Shown here piece by piece: positions 27,961 to 36,449 of a DNA stretch of 64,000 bases. The stretch is from contig CAVRPP010000003.1 of the NCBI GenBank assembly GCA_963723165.1, positions 248,001-312,000 on the forward strand. The letters run 5' to 3'. The notes under the pieces were generated by a model. The model did not search any database and was not told where the DNA came from. It worked only from the letters and a program-made list of their open reading frames with translations. This DNA is from UBA4744 sp963723165. Its GTDB lineage: Bacteria > Actinomycetota > Acidimicrobiia > Spongiisociales > UBA4744. Numbering within the stretch: position 1 is the stretch's first letter; each line of letters opens with the position of its first letter. The translations under genes and the position numbers were made by a program.

Positions 27961-28941
27961 ATGAGATCCCCTGCTTTTGCCGTGGTCGTTGCGTGTGCCT
28001 TGCTCGTTGGCGCCTGCGCCCGGAGCGCCACTACCGATCTGGACCCGGCGGCCTCCCCGTCATCAACCAGCACAACCACCACGACCGAACCAACAACGAC
28101 AACGGCCGCACCAACAACGAGCACCACTGCTCCAACCACGACAAGCCCGATGCTGGTGACCGGACCGACAACCCGCAGCGCCGACGGTGCAGTGCTCATT
28201 ACCACCGACGTGCCTTTCACCTCGTCATTGAAACTCGATGTTCTGGCCCCGGAGACGCCCGGCAACTATCCGGTGGTCGTCGTGTTCCACGGTGGTGGAT
28301 GGATAGGAGGCAGCCCCGATGACATCGTTCCACTGGCGACGGCGATTGCGGAAGCCGGAGCCGTGGTCTTCAACGCTCCGTACCGGCTTGCGTTCCGCGG
28401 TGGAGGCTATCCAATGACCTTTGAAGACGCCTCGTGCGCAGTCCGCTTCGCCCGCAGGCACGCTGCAGGGTTCGGTGGTGACCCGGGGTTCGTGACCGTG
28501 GTCGGCTACTCGGCCGGGGCCCATATCGGAGCAATCACCGCTCTGACCGGCGATTCATACACGGGAGATTGTGTCGTCGAATCTGGCAGTTCCTTGCCCG
28601 ATGGGTTCGTCGGTGTGGCCGGACCGTACGACACCGATCTGCTCGATCCTCTGATGGGCGTTTTCTTCGGCACGGACCGCGCTGAGGACCCGGCTTCGTG
28701 GGAGGACGGCAACCCGCACAACCACATCGGGGAGAACCCGAATCTGATCGTCCGCCTGGTCCACGGTGAGTTGGACCTTCTGGCCCCGGTTGAATTCTCG
28801 ATCCTCCTCGACGATGATCTCGCCGGAGCCGGATATGACGTTGAATTGATGGTCATCACAGACGGCACCCACACCTCGATCGTCGATCCCTTCGGCGACG
28901 GGACGGCGGTTGTGGAAGCTGTAAAAGCGATTTCCCGTTGA
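27961..28941 (+). CDS. Lipoprotein alpha/beta hydrolase (carboxylesterase-like)
   Basis: A 326-residue lipoprotein. The signal peptide ends in lipobox LVGAC; a Thr-rich low-complexity linker (about 30-62) follows; and then comes a hydrolase domain with oxyanion motif FHGGGWIGG, nucleophile GYSAGAHIG and the acid and His in HGELDLLAP and DGTHTSIVDP. It is likely a surface-anchored esterase of unknown substrate. The linker is encoded by near-tandem ACC/ACG/ACA triplets. Confidence 0.82.
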   Translation: MRSPAFAVVVACALLVGACARSATTDLDPAASPSSTSTTTTTEPTTTTAAPTTSTTAPTTTSPMLVTGPTTRSADGAVLITTDVPFTSSLKLDVLAPETPGNYPVVVVFHGGGWIGGSPDDIVPLATAIAEAGAVVFNAPYRLAFRGGGYPMTFEDASCAVRFARRHAAGFGGDPGFVTVVGYSAGAHIGAITALTGDSYTGDCVVESGSSLPDGFVGVAGPYDTDLLDPLMGVFFGTDRAEDPASWEDGNPHNHIGENPNLIVRLVHGELDLLAPVEFSILLDDDLAGAGYDVELMVITDGTHTSIVDPFGDGTAVVEAVKAISR

Positions 28942-28949
28942 GTCCCCCC

Positions 28950-29516
28950 TCAGCTTTCGAGAGGATCGGTGCGCCTCGACTTGCGCCGCACTATGAACCA
29001 TACGAGCACGGCTACCACCAGGATTGCAAAGACCGCGGAGACGACCGGGATCACGATGGCGGTGACGGCAACGACCCCGGCCACGACGTCCTCGCCCGCA
29101 CTCACCACAGCATTCCCGGTTCCGGCGGTTGTCGCAGTAATGATCGGCCGGGCGACGGTCTTGGCGGTTGACACTCCCCCGGCGACCAGCAAACCGAGCA
29201 CCAGAGCGAGACCGGTGTTGAGATCAGAGATCGCATTGCTCGAAGCAGCAAACAGGACGGCGCCGGCCGCCGGTCGGATGAGCGACTGCGTGATGTCGTT
29301 GAACGTGTCGACAATCGGGATCTTGTCGGCGGTGATCTCGACCAGCAGCAAGACGGCAATAACCAGCAGCACCCATGGCTGCTCGAGGGCGTTCCACGGT
29401 TCCGAGAGGGTCAAGAGGTCCGTGTAGCGGGCCAGCAACCCGGTGATCAGAATCGGGAGATACGCATTGAGTCCTGCCGATGAAGAAAGCCCGAAAGCCG
29501 CCAGGATGTCAACCAT
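28950..29516 (-). CDS. DUF4126 family membrane protein
   Basis: A 188-residue protein with four to five membrane segments. It opens with ILAAFGLSSSAGLNAYLPILI, characteristic of DUF4126, and has TADKIPIVDTFNDITQ and a glycine-rich segment LVAGGVSTAKTVARP. The C-terminus is basic (RRKSRRTD). Function is unknown. ATG 29516 is the family-like start. Confidence 0.78.
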   Translation of the reverse strand: MVDILAAFGLSSSAGLNAYLPILITGLLARYTDLLTLSEPWNALEQPWVLLVIAVLLLVEITADKIPIVDTFNDITQSLIRPAAGAVLFAASSNAISDLNTGLALVLGLLVAGGVSTAKTVARPIITATTAGTGNAVVSAGEDVVAGVVAVTAIVIPVVSAVFAILVVAVLVWFIVRRKSRRTDPLES

Positions 29517-29574
29517 TCGTGCTCCGCTGCCGTGGCGCCGCCAGAATAGGGTACCGGCGGCCGGCCGCTGACTT

Positions 29575-30936
29575 TCAGGCCTCCCCGGAGATAGCCGAAG
29601 TTGGTTCGCCCGCCAACCCAGCCTCAACCACCGGTTCGTCGGGGATCATGTCAGGAAGTTCATCCTCGATATTGCGGATCGATGGGTAGACGTAGGCGAC
29701 CACCGCCAGCATCACCGTCCCCAATCCCATCACGACAAACATGAAGGCGATCCCACGCCCGGGGCCGGTGCCGATCACGGCACCGACGCTCTCTGCCAGT
29801 CCGCCACCCACGGCCAGCCAAGGCTCGAAGACCTGGTCGGCCAGCGGTCCAGCCGAAAGATAGGTAACCGGTACCGCCATCTGGGCCACCATTCTCCGAA
29901 CCGAGAAGACCCGCCCCTGAAGTTCCGGGGGAACCTTTGTCTGCCACAGAGCTTGACTGGTGCCGTTGACGATGGCCACGGTCGCCATCAGCAGAAACAC
30001 CGCGGCAGTGACGAGATAGACGGAATCGTCGAGCCCCATGGAAGCCACCAGCAGACCGCTCACCGCGATACCAAGCACCATGCCGCGCATCCGCCGCTTC
30101 GGTCCTCCCCAGACTCCCATCACCAGGCTGCCGACCAGCATCCCCACTCCCATCATCGACAGGGCGGTGCCCAGCACCACCTCATTTGTGAAGCTGAGGA
30201 ATAGAGGGATGTAGAGAACGCCCATGAAGCCCAACAGGAAGTTGATTCCGGCTACAACGAGCATGAACCCCAAGAGCCCGCGCCGGGCCCGCAACCAATT
30301 CCAGCCTTCGACAACCTGCCGGCGCAGGCGCTCCGTGCCACTCGGGACCACCTCGGGCCGCGGGATCCGAACCAGAGCTAGCGTCACAACCGCCACTGCG
30401 AAGGTAGCGACGTCCGCCAGGAGCACCCCCCACAACCCGGTGGTGGCAACCAGCACACCAGCCAATACCGGTGCCGCCAGCATCCCGATTGCCTGGCCCA
30501 TTTGTACGAGTCCGTTCGCTCGCCCCAGGTGCTTCTTGGACACCAACAGCGGGACCGAGGCCGTGTAGGCAGGCTCCTGAAACGAATTGGCGACTGAGCC
30601 GATCGTGGCCATCAGATAGATGTGCCACAACTCGAGCTGGTCGGTCAGCAGGAGAAGAACGACGATGAGAGTCGCGGTGCCCGCGGACGCGTCGCTGACC
30701 AGCATGACTTTGCGCCGATCCCATCGATCAACCAGCGCCCCCGTTATCGGACCCAACACGATCCCCGGCAAAGTGGAGGCGAGCATGATCAAGGCGAGAA
30801 GCGTGACCGAGTCGGTTTCGAGATACATCCAGATAGCGAGGCCGAAACCGGTCAGGTTCGAACCGACTACCGAGACGAGCTGACCGATCCACACAACGAA
30901 GAAGGTCCGCATCCCGGTTCTTTCAGCCGCGCTCAT
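29575..30936 (-). CDS. MFS transporter, drug-efflux-like (MFS_3)
   Basis: A 453-residue protein with about 12 membrane helices. It carries GPITGALVDRWDRRKVMLVSD after helix 2-3, the MFS motif A loop, and a matching loop in the second half (VPPELQGRVFSVRR). The sequence resembles macrolide/enterobactin-type exporters. The substrate is unknown. GGAG precedes the ATG by 4 bases. It is divergent from the CDF-like gene across a short region containing TGACATCA repeats, which suggests shared control. Confidence 0.85.
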   Translation of the reverse strand: MSAAERTGMRTFFVVWIGQLVSVVGSNLTGFGLAIWMYLETDSVTLLALIMLASTLPGIVLGPITGALVDRWDRRKVMLVSDASAGTATLIVVLLLLTDQLELWHIYLMATIGSVANSFQEPAYTASVPLLVSKKHLGRANGLVQMGQAIGMLAAPVLAGVLVATTGLWGVLLADVATFAVAVVTLALVRIPRPEVVPSGTERLRRQVVEGWNWLRARRGLLGFMLVVAGINFLLGFMGVLYIPLFLSFTNEVVLGTALSMMGVGMLVGSLVMGVWGGPKRRMRGMVLGIAVSGLLVASMGLDDSVYLVTAAVFLLMATVAIVNGTSQALWQTKVPPELQGRVFSVRRMVAQMAVPVTYLSAGPLADQVFEPWLAVGGGLAESVGAVIGTGPGRGIAFMFVVMGLGTVMLAVVAYVYPSIRNIEDELPDMIPDEPVVEAGLAGEPTSAISGEA

Positions 30937-30949
30937 CAAGCTCCCGCAC

Positions 30950-30979
30950 TGACATCACGATGGTGTCATATTGATGTCA
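30950..30979. promoter_or_regulatory. TGACATCA/TGATGTCA half-site cluster between divergent transporter genes
   Basis: TGACATCA (30950-30957), TGGTGTCA (30961-30968) and TGATGTCA (30972-30979) form one exact and one near inverted repeat. The last overlaps the likely ATG of the CDF-like gene at 30974, and the first lies 14 bases from the MFS start. This looks like an operator for a dimeric repressor controlling both genes. No regulator gene is adjacent. Confidence 0.55.
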
Positions 30980-31642
30980 ACGGGGCAAGTCCTGCGGTTC
31001 GACGATCCTGCCATGATGAGGATTGTGACTCCTCCGCAATCTGATCGCGCCCGCCTGCAACGCGTCGCCCTACGCCTCGAGTACGGGACTATCGCCTGGA
31101 ATATCGGCGAAGCGGCACTCACGCTGGCCTTGGGGGCGATGGCCTCATCGCTGGCGTTGATCGGCTTTGGGGCGGTATCTGTTGTGGAGGTTTTCGCCTC
31201 CGCCGTGGTCGTCTGGCATCTGCTACCTGGCCATGAGACCGACCACCCCGGTCGCACACGGTTGGCTCTGCGTTTGGTTGGCGTGGCGTTCGGAGTGCTC
31301 GCCATCACCCTGGCATTGGTGGCCATCAGCGACCTGACCACCGGACGCCGCCCGGATGAATCGCCGTGGGGTATCGCCTATCTGATCGTGGCAGCGGCGG
31401 TGATGTTTGGACTGGCATCAGTCAAACGGCGGACCGCCAAGCAGCTCGACTCAGAACCTCTTCGCTCGGAAGCGACGATGACCTTGCTCGATGGCTTCCT
31501 GGCCACCGCCACAGTGGTGGGTCTGGCTCTCAACGCCCTCTTTGGCTGGTGGTGGGCGGATCCCGCCGCCGCCCTCGTGGTCGCAATGGCAGCTGCCAAT
31601 GAGGCCCGCGAGAATTGGGAGGAAGCCTCCGAGATCGGGTAA
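30974..31642 (+). CDS. CDF-like (cation efflux family) membrane protein lacking usual metal ligands
   Basis: A 222-residue membrane protein with five to six segments. GFGAVSVVEVFASAVVVW resembles CDF helix 2 (GFGxDSxIE), but the metal-binding Asp is replaced. Later SEATMTLLDGFLATATVVGLALN resembles helix 5. The cytoplasmic C-terminal CDF domain is missing. It may not be a metal pump. It is divergent from the MFS gene and shares the operator-like cluster. The start could be ATG 30974 or an internal ATG near 31013. Confidence 0.6.
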   Translation: MSTGQVLRFDDPAMMRIVTPPQSDRARLQRVALRLEYGTIAWNIGEAALTLALGAMASSLALIGFGAVSVVEVFASAVVVWHLLPGHETDHPGRTRLALRLVGVAFGVLAITLALVAISDLTTGRRPDESPWGIAYLIVAAAVMFGLASVKRRTAKQLDSEPLRSEATMTLLDGFLATATVVGLALNALFGWWWADPAAALVVAMAAANEARENWEEASEIG

Positions 31643-31646
31643 TTAT

Positions 31647-33179
31647 CTAGAAGCTGTCGCCTGATTGATCTTGGCACCAGTCGACCCACTGACCGGCCAG
31701 CGTCAGGTCGTCCGGCAGCGCGGTTGACTCCATGAGATTGGTCAAGGCTGCTTCGGCGTCGGCACATCGACCGAGCACGGATCGGACATACACGAGATCG
31801 ACTAGTGGATCCGGATCGGTGGTGGCTTCAGCGGCCGCGGCAAAGAACACCTCGGCCGTTTCGTAGTCTCGTTCTACGTCCGCCAACTGGCCGAGCCGCT
31901 CAAACGGCCACGACCCGTAGGTCCCCAACGACAGGGCCACGTGGGCCGGGGTGGGAGAAGACAGATCGGCTCCCATGGTCGCAATGTACGGTGCCACGCC
32001 GATGCCAAGACCTACCAGTCCGGCAGCCAATGTCGAGGCTGCCAACACTCGAATCGGTGGTGGGGCGGGAGGGTCAAAGTCGGCCGTCAGGCCGGCCGCC
32101 TCGAGCCGCTCATGCAACTGACCGTGGCTCGGGCGACGCAGCACCGCCGGAATGAGCCCAATTCGGTAGACCTTCTCGAGTGCCCGGCCATACACATCAG
32201 AGGCTTCAGCGTTGGCTATTGCATGCGAGTCGGAGCGGGCTTCCATAGCTGTCCCGAAGCGGCGCAAGGCCAGCACTATTCCTCCGAGCACAACCACGAG
32301 AACCAGCAGACCCGAGGTTCCATACGATCCGAGGATGGGTTTGATGGCGACAACGGGGATCCATAGGAAGGGAACTGCTTGGCGAAGAAAGGATGCCGCT
32401 CCCGATTCGGACAGATGTCCGAGTTCGTGTAACGCCACAGATTCCAGCTCGTCCTCCGACAACTCAGCAACTGCCCGGGTCGTGAAAGCAACGGTCCCTC
32501 GCCAAGGGAACGCAAAGGCGTTGGGTTGGTGGTGCTCGATGAGGAAGACTCGCGGTAGGGCGAGGCCGACCTGGGAGGCGGCCCGGCCTATCAGCGAGGT
32601 CAATTCCTCATCCGCCGGCCACGCCAGACCGAAGGCGGTGAGCAAGTCGAGCTGGAACCGGAGGGCCAGGGCCACGCCCACCGCCAGCAAGATCAGAGTG
32701 ATCATCCAGGGGCTGGACAAGCTGGCCGGAGCAGCGAATCCGAGCAGCAAGATGACGGCCGCCGGAGTAAGCCGGACCAGGAACCCAAGCAGGAACCGGG
32801 CAAATCCGGGCAACGGCTGGTCCAATACTGAGCCCTCCAACCACCAGCTCGTCCTGGTGACCGCAAAGACCGCAACAACAACTCCGGCGCCTGCGACCAG
32901 CCACTCCGGAACCCGGGCCAACGGCCCAACCGTGATGTTCGACAGCGCCAAGACCCCCGCCGGGGCCGCCACGGCGGCTACCACAACGCTGAGTCGGGCG
33001 GCATGGACAAATCGTGCCTGTTGTGTCCAGTGATCGGTTCTGTCGATCCCGCGCGCCGCCGCGCCCACGGCGACGATCGGAATCAGTCCGACGACGGCGG
33101 CTATCCCCAATAGGAACAGCAGCGGGCCGAACCATTCAACCCATCCGGGAACGACGGAGCGCAGTTGTTCTGTCACCAT
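31647..33179 (-). CDS. M48-family membrane metallopeptidase
   Basis: A 510-residue protein. Several membrane helices occupy 1-180 and 270-320; the zinc motif is ESVALHELGHLSESG (HExxH), with the third ligand Glu probably in MEARSDSHAIANA. FAFPWRGTVAFTTRAVAELSEDELE just before it is typical of M48 proteins. The C-terminal 90 residues are outside the core and read like TPR-type helices (DYETAEVFFAAAAEA, CADAEAALTNLM). It resembles HtpX/Ste24-type quality-control proteases. ATG 33179 removes an unlikely N-terminal extension. Confidence 0.8.
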   Translation of the reverse strand: MVTEQLRSVVPGWVEWFGPLLFLLGIAAVVGLIPIVAVGAAARGIDRTDHWTQQARFVHAARLSVVVAAVAAPAGVLALSNITVGPLARVPEWLVAGAGVVVAVFAVTRTSWWLEGSVLDQPLPGFARFLLGFLVRLTPAAVILLLGFAAPASLSSPWMITLILLAVGVALALRFQLDLLTAFGLAWPADEELTSLIGRAASQVGLALPRVFLIEHHQPNAFAFPWRGTVAFTTRAVAELSEDELESVALHELGHLSESGAASFLRQAVPFLWIPVVAIKPILGSYGTSGLLVLVVVLGGIVLALRRFGTAMEARSDSHAIANAEASDVYGRALEKVYRIGLIPAVLRRPSHGQLHERLEAAGLTADFDPPAPPPIRVLAASTLAAGLVGLGIGVAPYIATMGADLSSPTPAHVALSLGTYGSWPFERLGQLADVERDYETAEVFFAAAAEATTDPDPLVDLVYVRSVLGRCADAEAALTNLMESTALPDDLTLAGQWVDWCQDQSGDSF

Positions 33180-33536
33180 CCTGGGATCGGACAGTGACGG
33201 CCTGGGGTTGAGCCCGGCTTGTTCCGAACTACGTGGAGAATCCCAGTACACCACTGAGAGTGGCTACCTTTCTGCCCGGAAATGCCGGATACTGAGCGCA
33301 TTGCGTGACCGAGTTCAACTCGCCGGATCGTCGTTATGCGCTACCTGCGGGCGCCCTTGGCCGATCTCCTTCCAGATAACGGACGGGTAGCGCCGAGTGC
33401 CGGATCCTGCGCTGTCAAGGGTGCTCGATATCCGGTTGCGGTGCGGGAGTGCCCGCTCTCGGGTGGGGGCTGAGCCTTGATGACAGCGGCTCGTCTTTTT
33501 CGCGACAATGGGAGGTTGAGGAGGTGGTTGTGATGT
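33180..33536. other. Gene-free stretch of about 360 bases
   Basis: I see no coding frame, tRNA or clear repeat. A GAGGAGG ribosome site occurs near 33517-33524, before the next gene. Confidence 0.5.
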
Positions 33537-33959
33537 GTGTTTCGTTGCCGCGTCGGTGTTGCACTCCTGCTTCTTGCTGCACTGACCGTCGGGGGGTGTG
33601 GGTCAGGGGACGCGGACTCGCCGTCCGATCTACTGGTCGGGACTTGGGTGACTGACCTCTACGGCATTATCGAGGTGTTGAACGAGGACGGGACCTACGG
33701 CGTTGGCCACACCGTCGATCTGGCATCGGGCGATGATGTCTCGCAGGCCGAGTTGGGCTTCGGGACCTGGTCCATCGACGGCAGCGTCCTGACTCGAAGT
33801 ATGGACCCGCAATCCCCCAACTGCCCAGGAATGGTGGGGACGTACGAGATTGAGTTCTCAGACGATGGCGACCGGGTGGCGGTGACAGTTGTGAGCGACG
33901 ATTGCCCGACCCAGCGCGAGGACTTCGGAAGTGGCCTTGGCCGGTACATGGACTCTTAG
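33537..33959 (+). CDS. Small lipoprotein, unknown
   Basis: A 140-residue protein with a signal peptide (VGVALLLLAALTV) and lipobox VGGC. The rest reads as a lipocalin- or DUF-like beta domain: GTWVTDLYGIIEVLNEDGTYGVG, FGTWSIDGSVLT, GTYEIEFSDDGDRVAVTVV. This is the pattern seen in small actinobacterial 'response-to-input' lipoproteins. The start is GTG at 33537, since a stop lies 6 bases upstream in frame. The purine-rich ribosome site is about 12 bases away, which is longer than usual. Confidence 0.65.
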   Translation: MFRCRVGVALLLLAALTVGGCGSGDADSPSDLLVGTWVTDLYGIIEVLNEDGTYGVGHTVDLASGDDVSQAELGFGTWSIDGSVLTRSMDPQSPNCPGMVGTYEIEFSDDGDRVAVTVVSDDCPTQREDFGSGLGRYMDS

Positions 33960-33980
33960 GTCCGGCTCGCTCATGGGACA

Positions 33981-34368
33981 TTGCCAGACGCTGGCCTGCC
34001 TCACGATCTCCTGACCCGATTCCCGGACGCCGACACCGTCGAGACCAGAGCGATCACCGACTTGCCCAACCGCCGTCCGCCAAATGCAATCGCCAAAGAG
34101 CTTGGCTTGTTGGGGATTCGCTTTGATCCTCGCAACTCAGGCCAGACCGCCGAGCAGATCACTGAATCCGGTGCCATAACGATCGTTACTCCGAGTGCGC
34201 TGTATCGGCACTTCGAGGTGCGGTTCAGAATTGCCGGAACTCGCCGGACTCAATCACCTGTTCCAGAACGCGACGACGGGCGCCGTTTCAGAATATGGGC
34301 TCATCGAGGAGACGATGGCGCCGGTGGTTCCCAAGACGATCGCCGACTGGATACTGGAGCGCTTCTGA
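33981..34368 (+). pseudogene. Decayed hydrolase remnant
   Basis: The frame ending at the TGA at 34366 reads ELAGLNHLFQNATTGAVSEY, then GLIEETMAPVVPKTIADWILERF. This matches the C-terminus common to dipeptidyl/prolyl-peptidase-like alpha/beta hydrolases, in which the His of GLNHLFQ is catalytic. The frame is closed by a stop near 34177, so only about 60 residues survive. Before it, a different frame (about 33990-34230) encodes plausible protein (LGLLGIRFDPRNSGQTAEQI) of no recognised family. The segment 33960-34516 is otherwise gene-free. A gene that has lost its body is the simplest reading. Confidence 0.5.
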
Positions 34369-34516
34369 TTCCGAGATATCTCTGTTGGGTAATCCCGCGT
34401 CGGTAGGACCATTCAAGAGGCGTCTCTTCGCGAGCCTTCGACAACTACTAACACCGCGTGTTTGTTACGGTGTCTCACCTACTCACAGTGTCAATCTGTC
34501 CCCGGAGGAGCCGACC

Positions 34517-34948
34517 GTGGAGGACACCATCAGCAACCGCATCAACGCAGACCGTCGGGGAGTGCTGTCCTCACTCTGGATCTTCGTCTTGTTCAACATG
34601 CTCTTCCGTGACATCCACGAGTTCGCTCGTCCGGGCTGGATCGAAGAACTCATGTCGATGGAAGTTGCCGAAGGACTGCTGCTCGCATCCGGGATCGTGC
34701 TGAGCCTGTTCATCTCGATGATCGTGTTGAACCGAGTGCTGTCTTCCACCGCAGCCCGCTGGGCCAACGTCACTGTCTCCGTCGTGGCTATCGCGGCAAT
34801 GGTCGCCAATCCACCGGGCGACCTCGACGACATCTGGTTCTTCGCCGTCGAGATCCTCGCCCTGCTGGCAATCATCGGTCTTGCCTGGACCTGGCGGATG
34901 GACCCGGCCGAGCGCAGCCCTGATCCGGTGGTAGCGAGCGAGACCTAG
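34517..34948 (+). CDS. Four-helix membrane protein, DUF6326-like
   Basis: A 143-residue protein with four hydrophobic helices. The segment SLWIFVLFNMLFRDIHEFARPG near the start is typical of a small family of actinobacterial membrane proteins (DUF6326-like). Function is unknown. The GTG start at 34517 is supported by GGAGGAG about 7 bases upstream, and the open frame before it crosses the hydrolase remnant. Confidence 0.7.
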   Translation: MEDTISNRINADRRGVLSSLWIFVLFNMLFRDIHEFARPGWIEELMSMEVAEGLLLASGIVLSLFISMIVLNRVLSSTAARWANVTVSVVAIAAMVANPPGDLDDIWFFAVEILALLAIIGLAWTWRMDPAERSPDPVVASET

Positions 34949-35148
34949 CGCTCCCAGACCGGGGAGGGGAAGCCCCGGACGTCCTCAGCGACCAGAAACA
35001 CCGTCTCGGTGCCGATCTCGAAGAGTCCCAGGCGCCCTTCTGTCGACGAAGGCGATCCGGCAGTCCCGTGCCGCTCACCACGCTTCAAGCGACGGACTGC
35101 CGGTTCGATGTCGCTCGGTATCACCAAATCGGCCGCAATAACGCACAT
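34945..35148 (-). CDS. Possible small hypothetical protein
   Basis: A 67-residue frame (MCVIAADLVIPSDIEPAVRR, then a hydrophilic middle and FEIGTETVFLVAEDVRGFP). Composition is protein-like, but there is no recognised family and no strong ribosome site. It overlaps the preceding convergent gene end by 4 bases. It may be spurious. Confidence 0.3.
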   Translation of the reverse strand: MCVIAADLVIPSDIEPAVRRLKRGERHGTAGSPSSTEGRLGLFEIGTETVFLVAEDVRGFPSPVWER

Positions 35149-35181
35149 CCCGCCGAATGCCCGAGACCGGCACATCGTGAG

Positions 35182-35715
35182 CTAGGAGACAGAGCTTGTG
35201 ACCGTCACTCCAGTGTCTTCACTTGTGGCCAGTTTCCAACCGTCGCCGTCCCATTGAAACTGGACCATTTGAGCTCTGAAACCGTCGCCTGCGGTGATCG
35301 TGCCGACTTCCACGCCGATTACTTCCGGTTTGAGCTCCTCAACCGGACCGACGTAGATGACTGTGCCATCTTCGGGCAGAAGATCCTCTCCCAAGATGTC
35401 GAGCTCCTCGGCTCGATCCACAAAAGCGACCTCGTCGAACCGTCCCGAGAGCTCCTGTTTCATCACCTCGGGCATCGACTGCTCTTCACCGAGAAGAGTC
35501 TCCGTGGTCAGCAGTTGCTCTCGGACATAGATGGTCCCTGTCTCACACGTCACACACACCAGAACAACCGCATCTGCAGAAAGCTCCGCCACATCTTCAG
35601 GATTCAGAAAAGGTGCTTCAGCAACCTCCTCGACCCCTCCATCCACGGAGCTGCACGAAGAGGCGACCACACCTAACAACGACAGCACCAGAAACAGCCG
35701 AAGAGGCATCCTCAT
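35182..35715 (-). CDS. Secreted lipoprotein, unknown
   Basis: A 177-residue lipoprotein with signal peptide LRLFLVLSLLGVVA and lipobox ASSC. The mature region is acidic. It contains VVLVCVTCETGTIYVREQLL with a CxxC pair, and a C-terminal beta-like region (FRAQMVQFQWDGDGWKLAT). No family is recognised. It lies downstream of, and on the same strand as, the microcompartment operon, separated by about 155 bases, and is probably unrelated to it. Confidence 0.6.
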   Translation of the reverse strand: MRMPLRLFLVLSLLGVVASSCSSVDGGVEEVAEAPFLNPEDVAELSADAVVLVCVTCETGTIYVREQLLTTETLLGEEQSMPEVMKQELSGRFDEVAFVDRAEELDILGEDLLPEDGTVIYVGPVEELKPEVIGVEVGTITAGDGFRAQMVQFQWDGDGWKLATSEDTGVTVTSSVS

Positions 35716-35870
35716 CACACCAATGACACTAAAAGGCCCGGAGGGTTCCCACGCAGATCAGAAGTGCGCAGCCGTCCCGCCCATATCTGAGGCCGCACTC
35801 GAGGGGACATAGGTGCTTGCTGGCGCGCTACTTGATACCACCGATGGTGGTCGCCTGATGAAACAACCCG

Positions 35871-36167
35871 CTACGTCCCCGCCGTGATCACCGCATCACC
35901 GTCGACCATCATCTCGTCGACCACGCCGACCACCATCGCCCGGATCGGGGCAGGATCCTGCCCCACGATCTGGCGGGCACCGTTGCCTTCGTCGAGAATT
36001 AGCACAACCTCACCGGCCCCGGCGTCGATGGCATCGACGGCGATCAGGTAGCCGCCGCTTGCCTTCCCGTCGGTCCCGAGCAGATCACACAGCAACAGCT
36101 TGCGACCGTCGAAGACCGGAGAGTTGATGGTCGAGACCACCGTGCCAACGACCCGCCCGATCTTCAC
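35871..36167 (-). CDS. BMC-P shell vertex protein (EutN/CcmL family), copy 3
   Basis: A 98-residue EutN/CcmL-family protein: MKIGRVVGTVVSTINSPVF, KLLLCDLLGTDGK, LIAVDAIDAGAGEVVLI and IRAMVVGVVDEM. The family forms pentamers that cap the icosahedral vertices of microcompartments. It is last of nine genes in the operon and overlaps the preceding BMC-P gene by ATGA. It is one of three different BMC-P proteins here, and each could sit at a different vertex or make mixed contacts with shell and cargo. Confidence 0.93.
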   Translation of the reverse strand: MKIGRVVGTVVSTINSPVFDGRKLLLCDLLGTDGKASGGYLIAVDAIDAGAGEVVLILDEGNGARQIVGQDPAPIRAMVVGVVDEMMVDGDAVITAGT

Positions 36168-36445
36168 GAACCGGCCCTCAATTCCTCCACTGCATCGACG
36201 ATGCCGACGATGGCATGGTCGACCGGGACGAAGGTCTCGGGCAATGCCTGGGCGGCTTCACGGGAACCAACGAAGTAGACCAACTCCCCCGGCCCTGCCA
36301 TGTGCACGGCATCGGCGGCCACGACCGGGCGACCCTCGGGTTCCTGGTGCCGATCGAGCGGCTGCACGATGAGGAGCTTGATGCCTTCGAGGCCTTCGTA
36401 CTTCACAGTGGCCACCACCGTCCCGATCACCCGGCCCAGTTGCAT
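36164..36445 (-). CDS. BMC-P shell vertex protein (EutN/CcmL family), copy 2
   Basis: A 93-residue protein: MQLGRVIGTVVATVKYEGLE, KLLIVQPLDRHQEPEGRPVVAADAVHMAGPGELVYFVG and VDHAIVGIVDAVEEL. This is the EutN/CcmL pentamer fold. It lies 4 bases after the BMC-T gene and overlaps copy 3. The start at 36445 is chosen because the family N-terminus MxLGRVxGTVVAT begins there. Confidence 0.93.
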   Translation of the reverse strand: MQLGRVIGTVVATVKYEGLEGIKLLIVQPLDRHQEPEGRPVVAADAVHMAGPGELVYFVGSREAAQALPETFVPVDHAIVGIVDAVEELRAGS

Positions 36446-36449
36446 GGCG

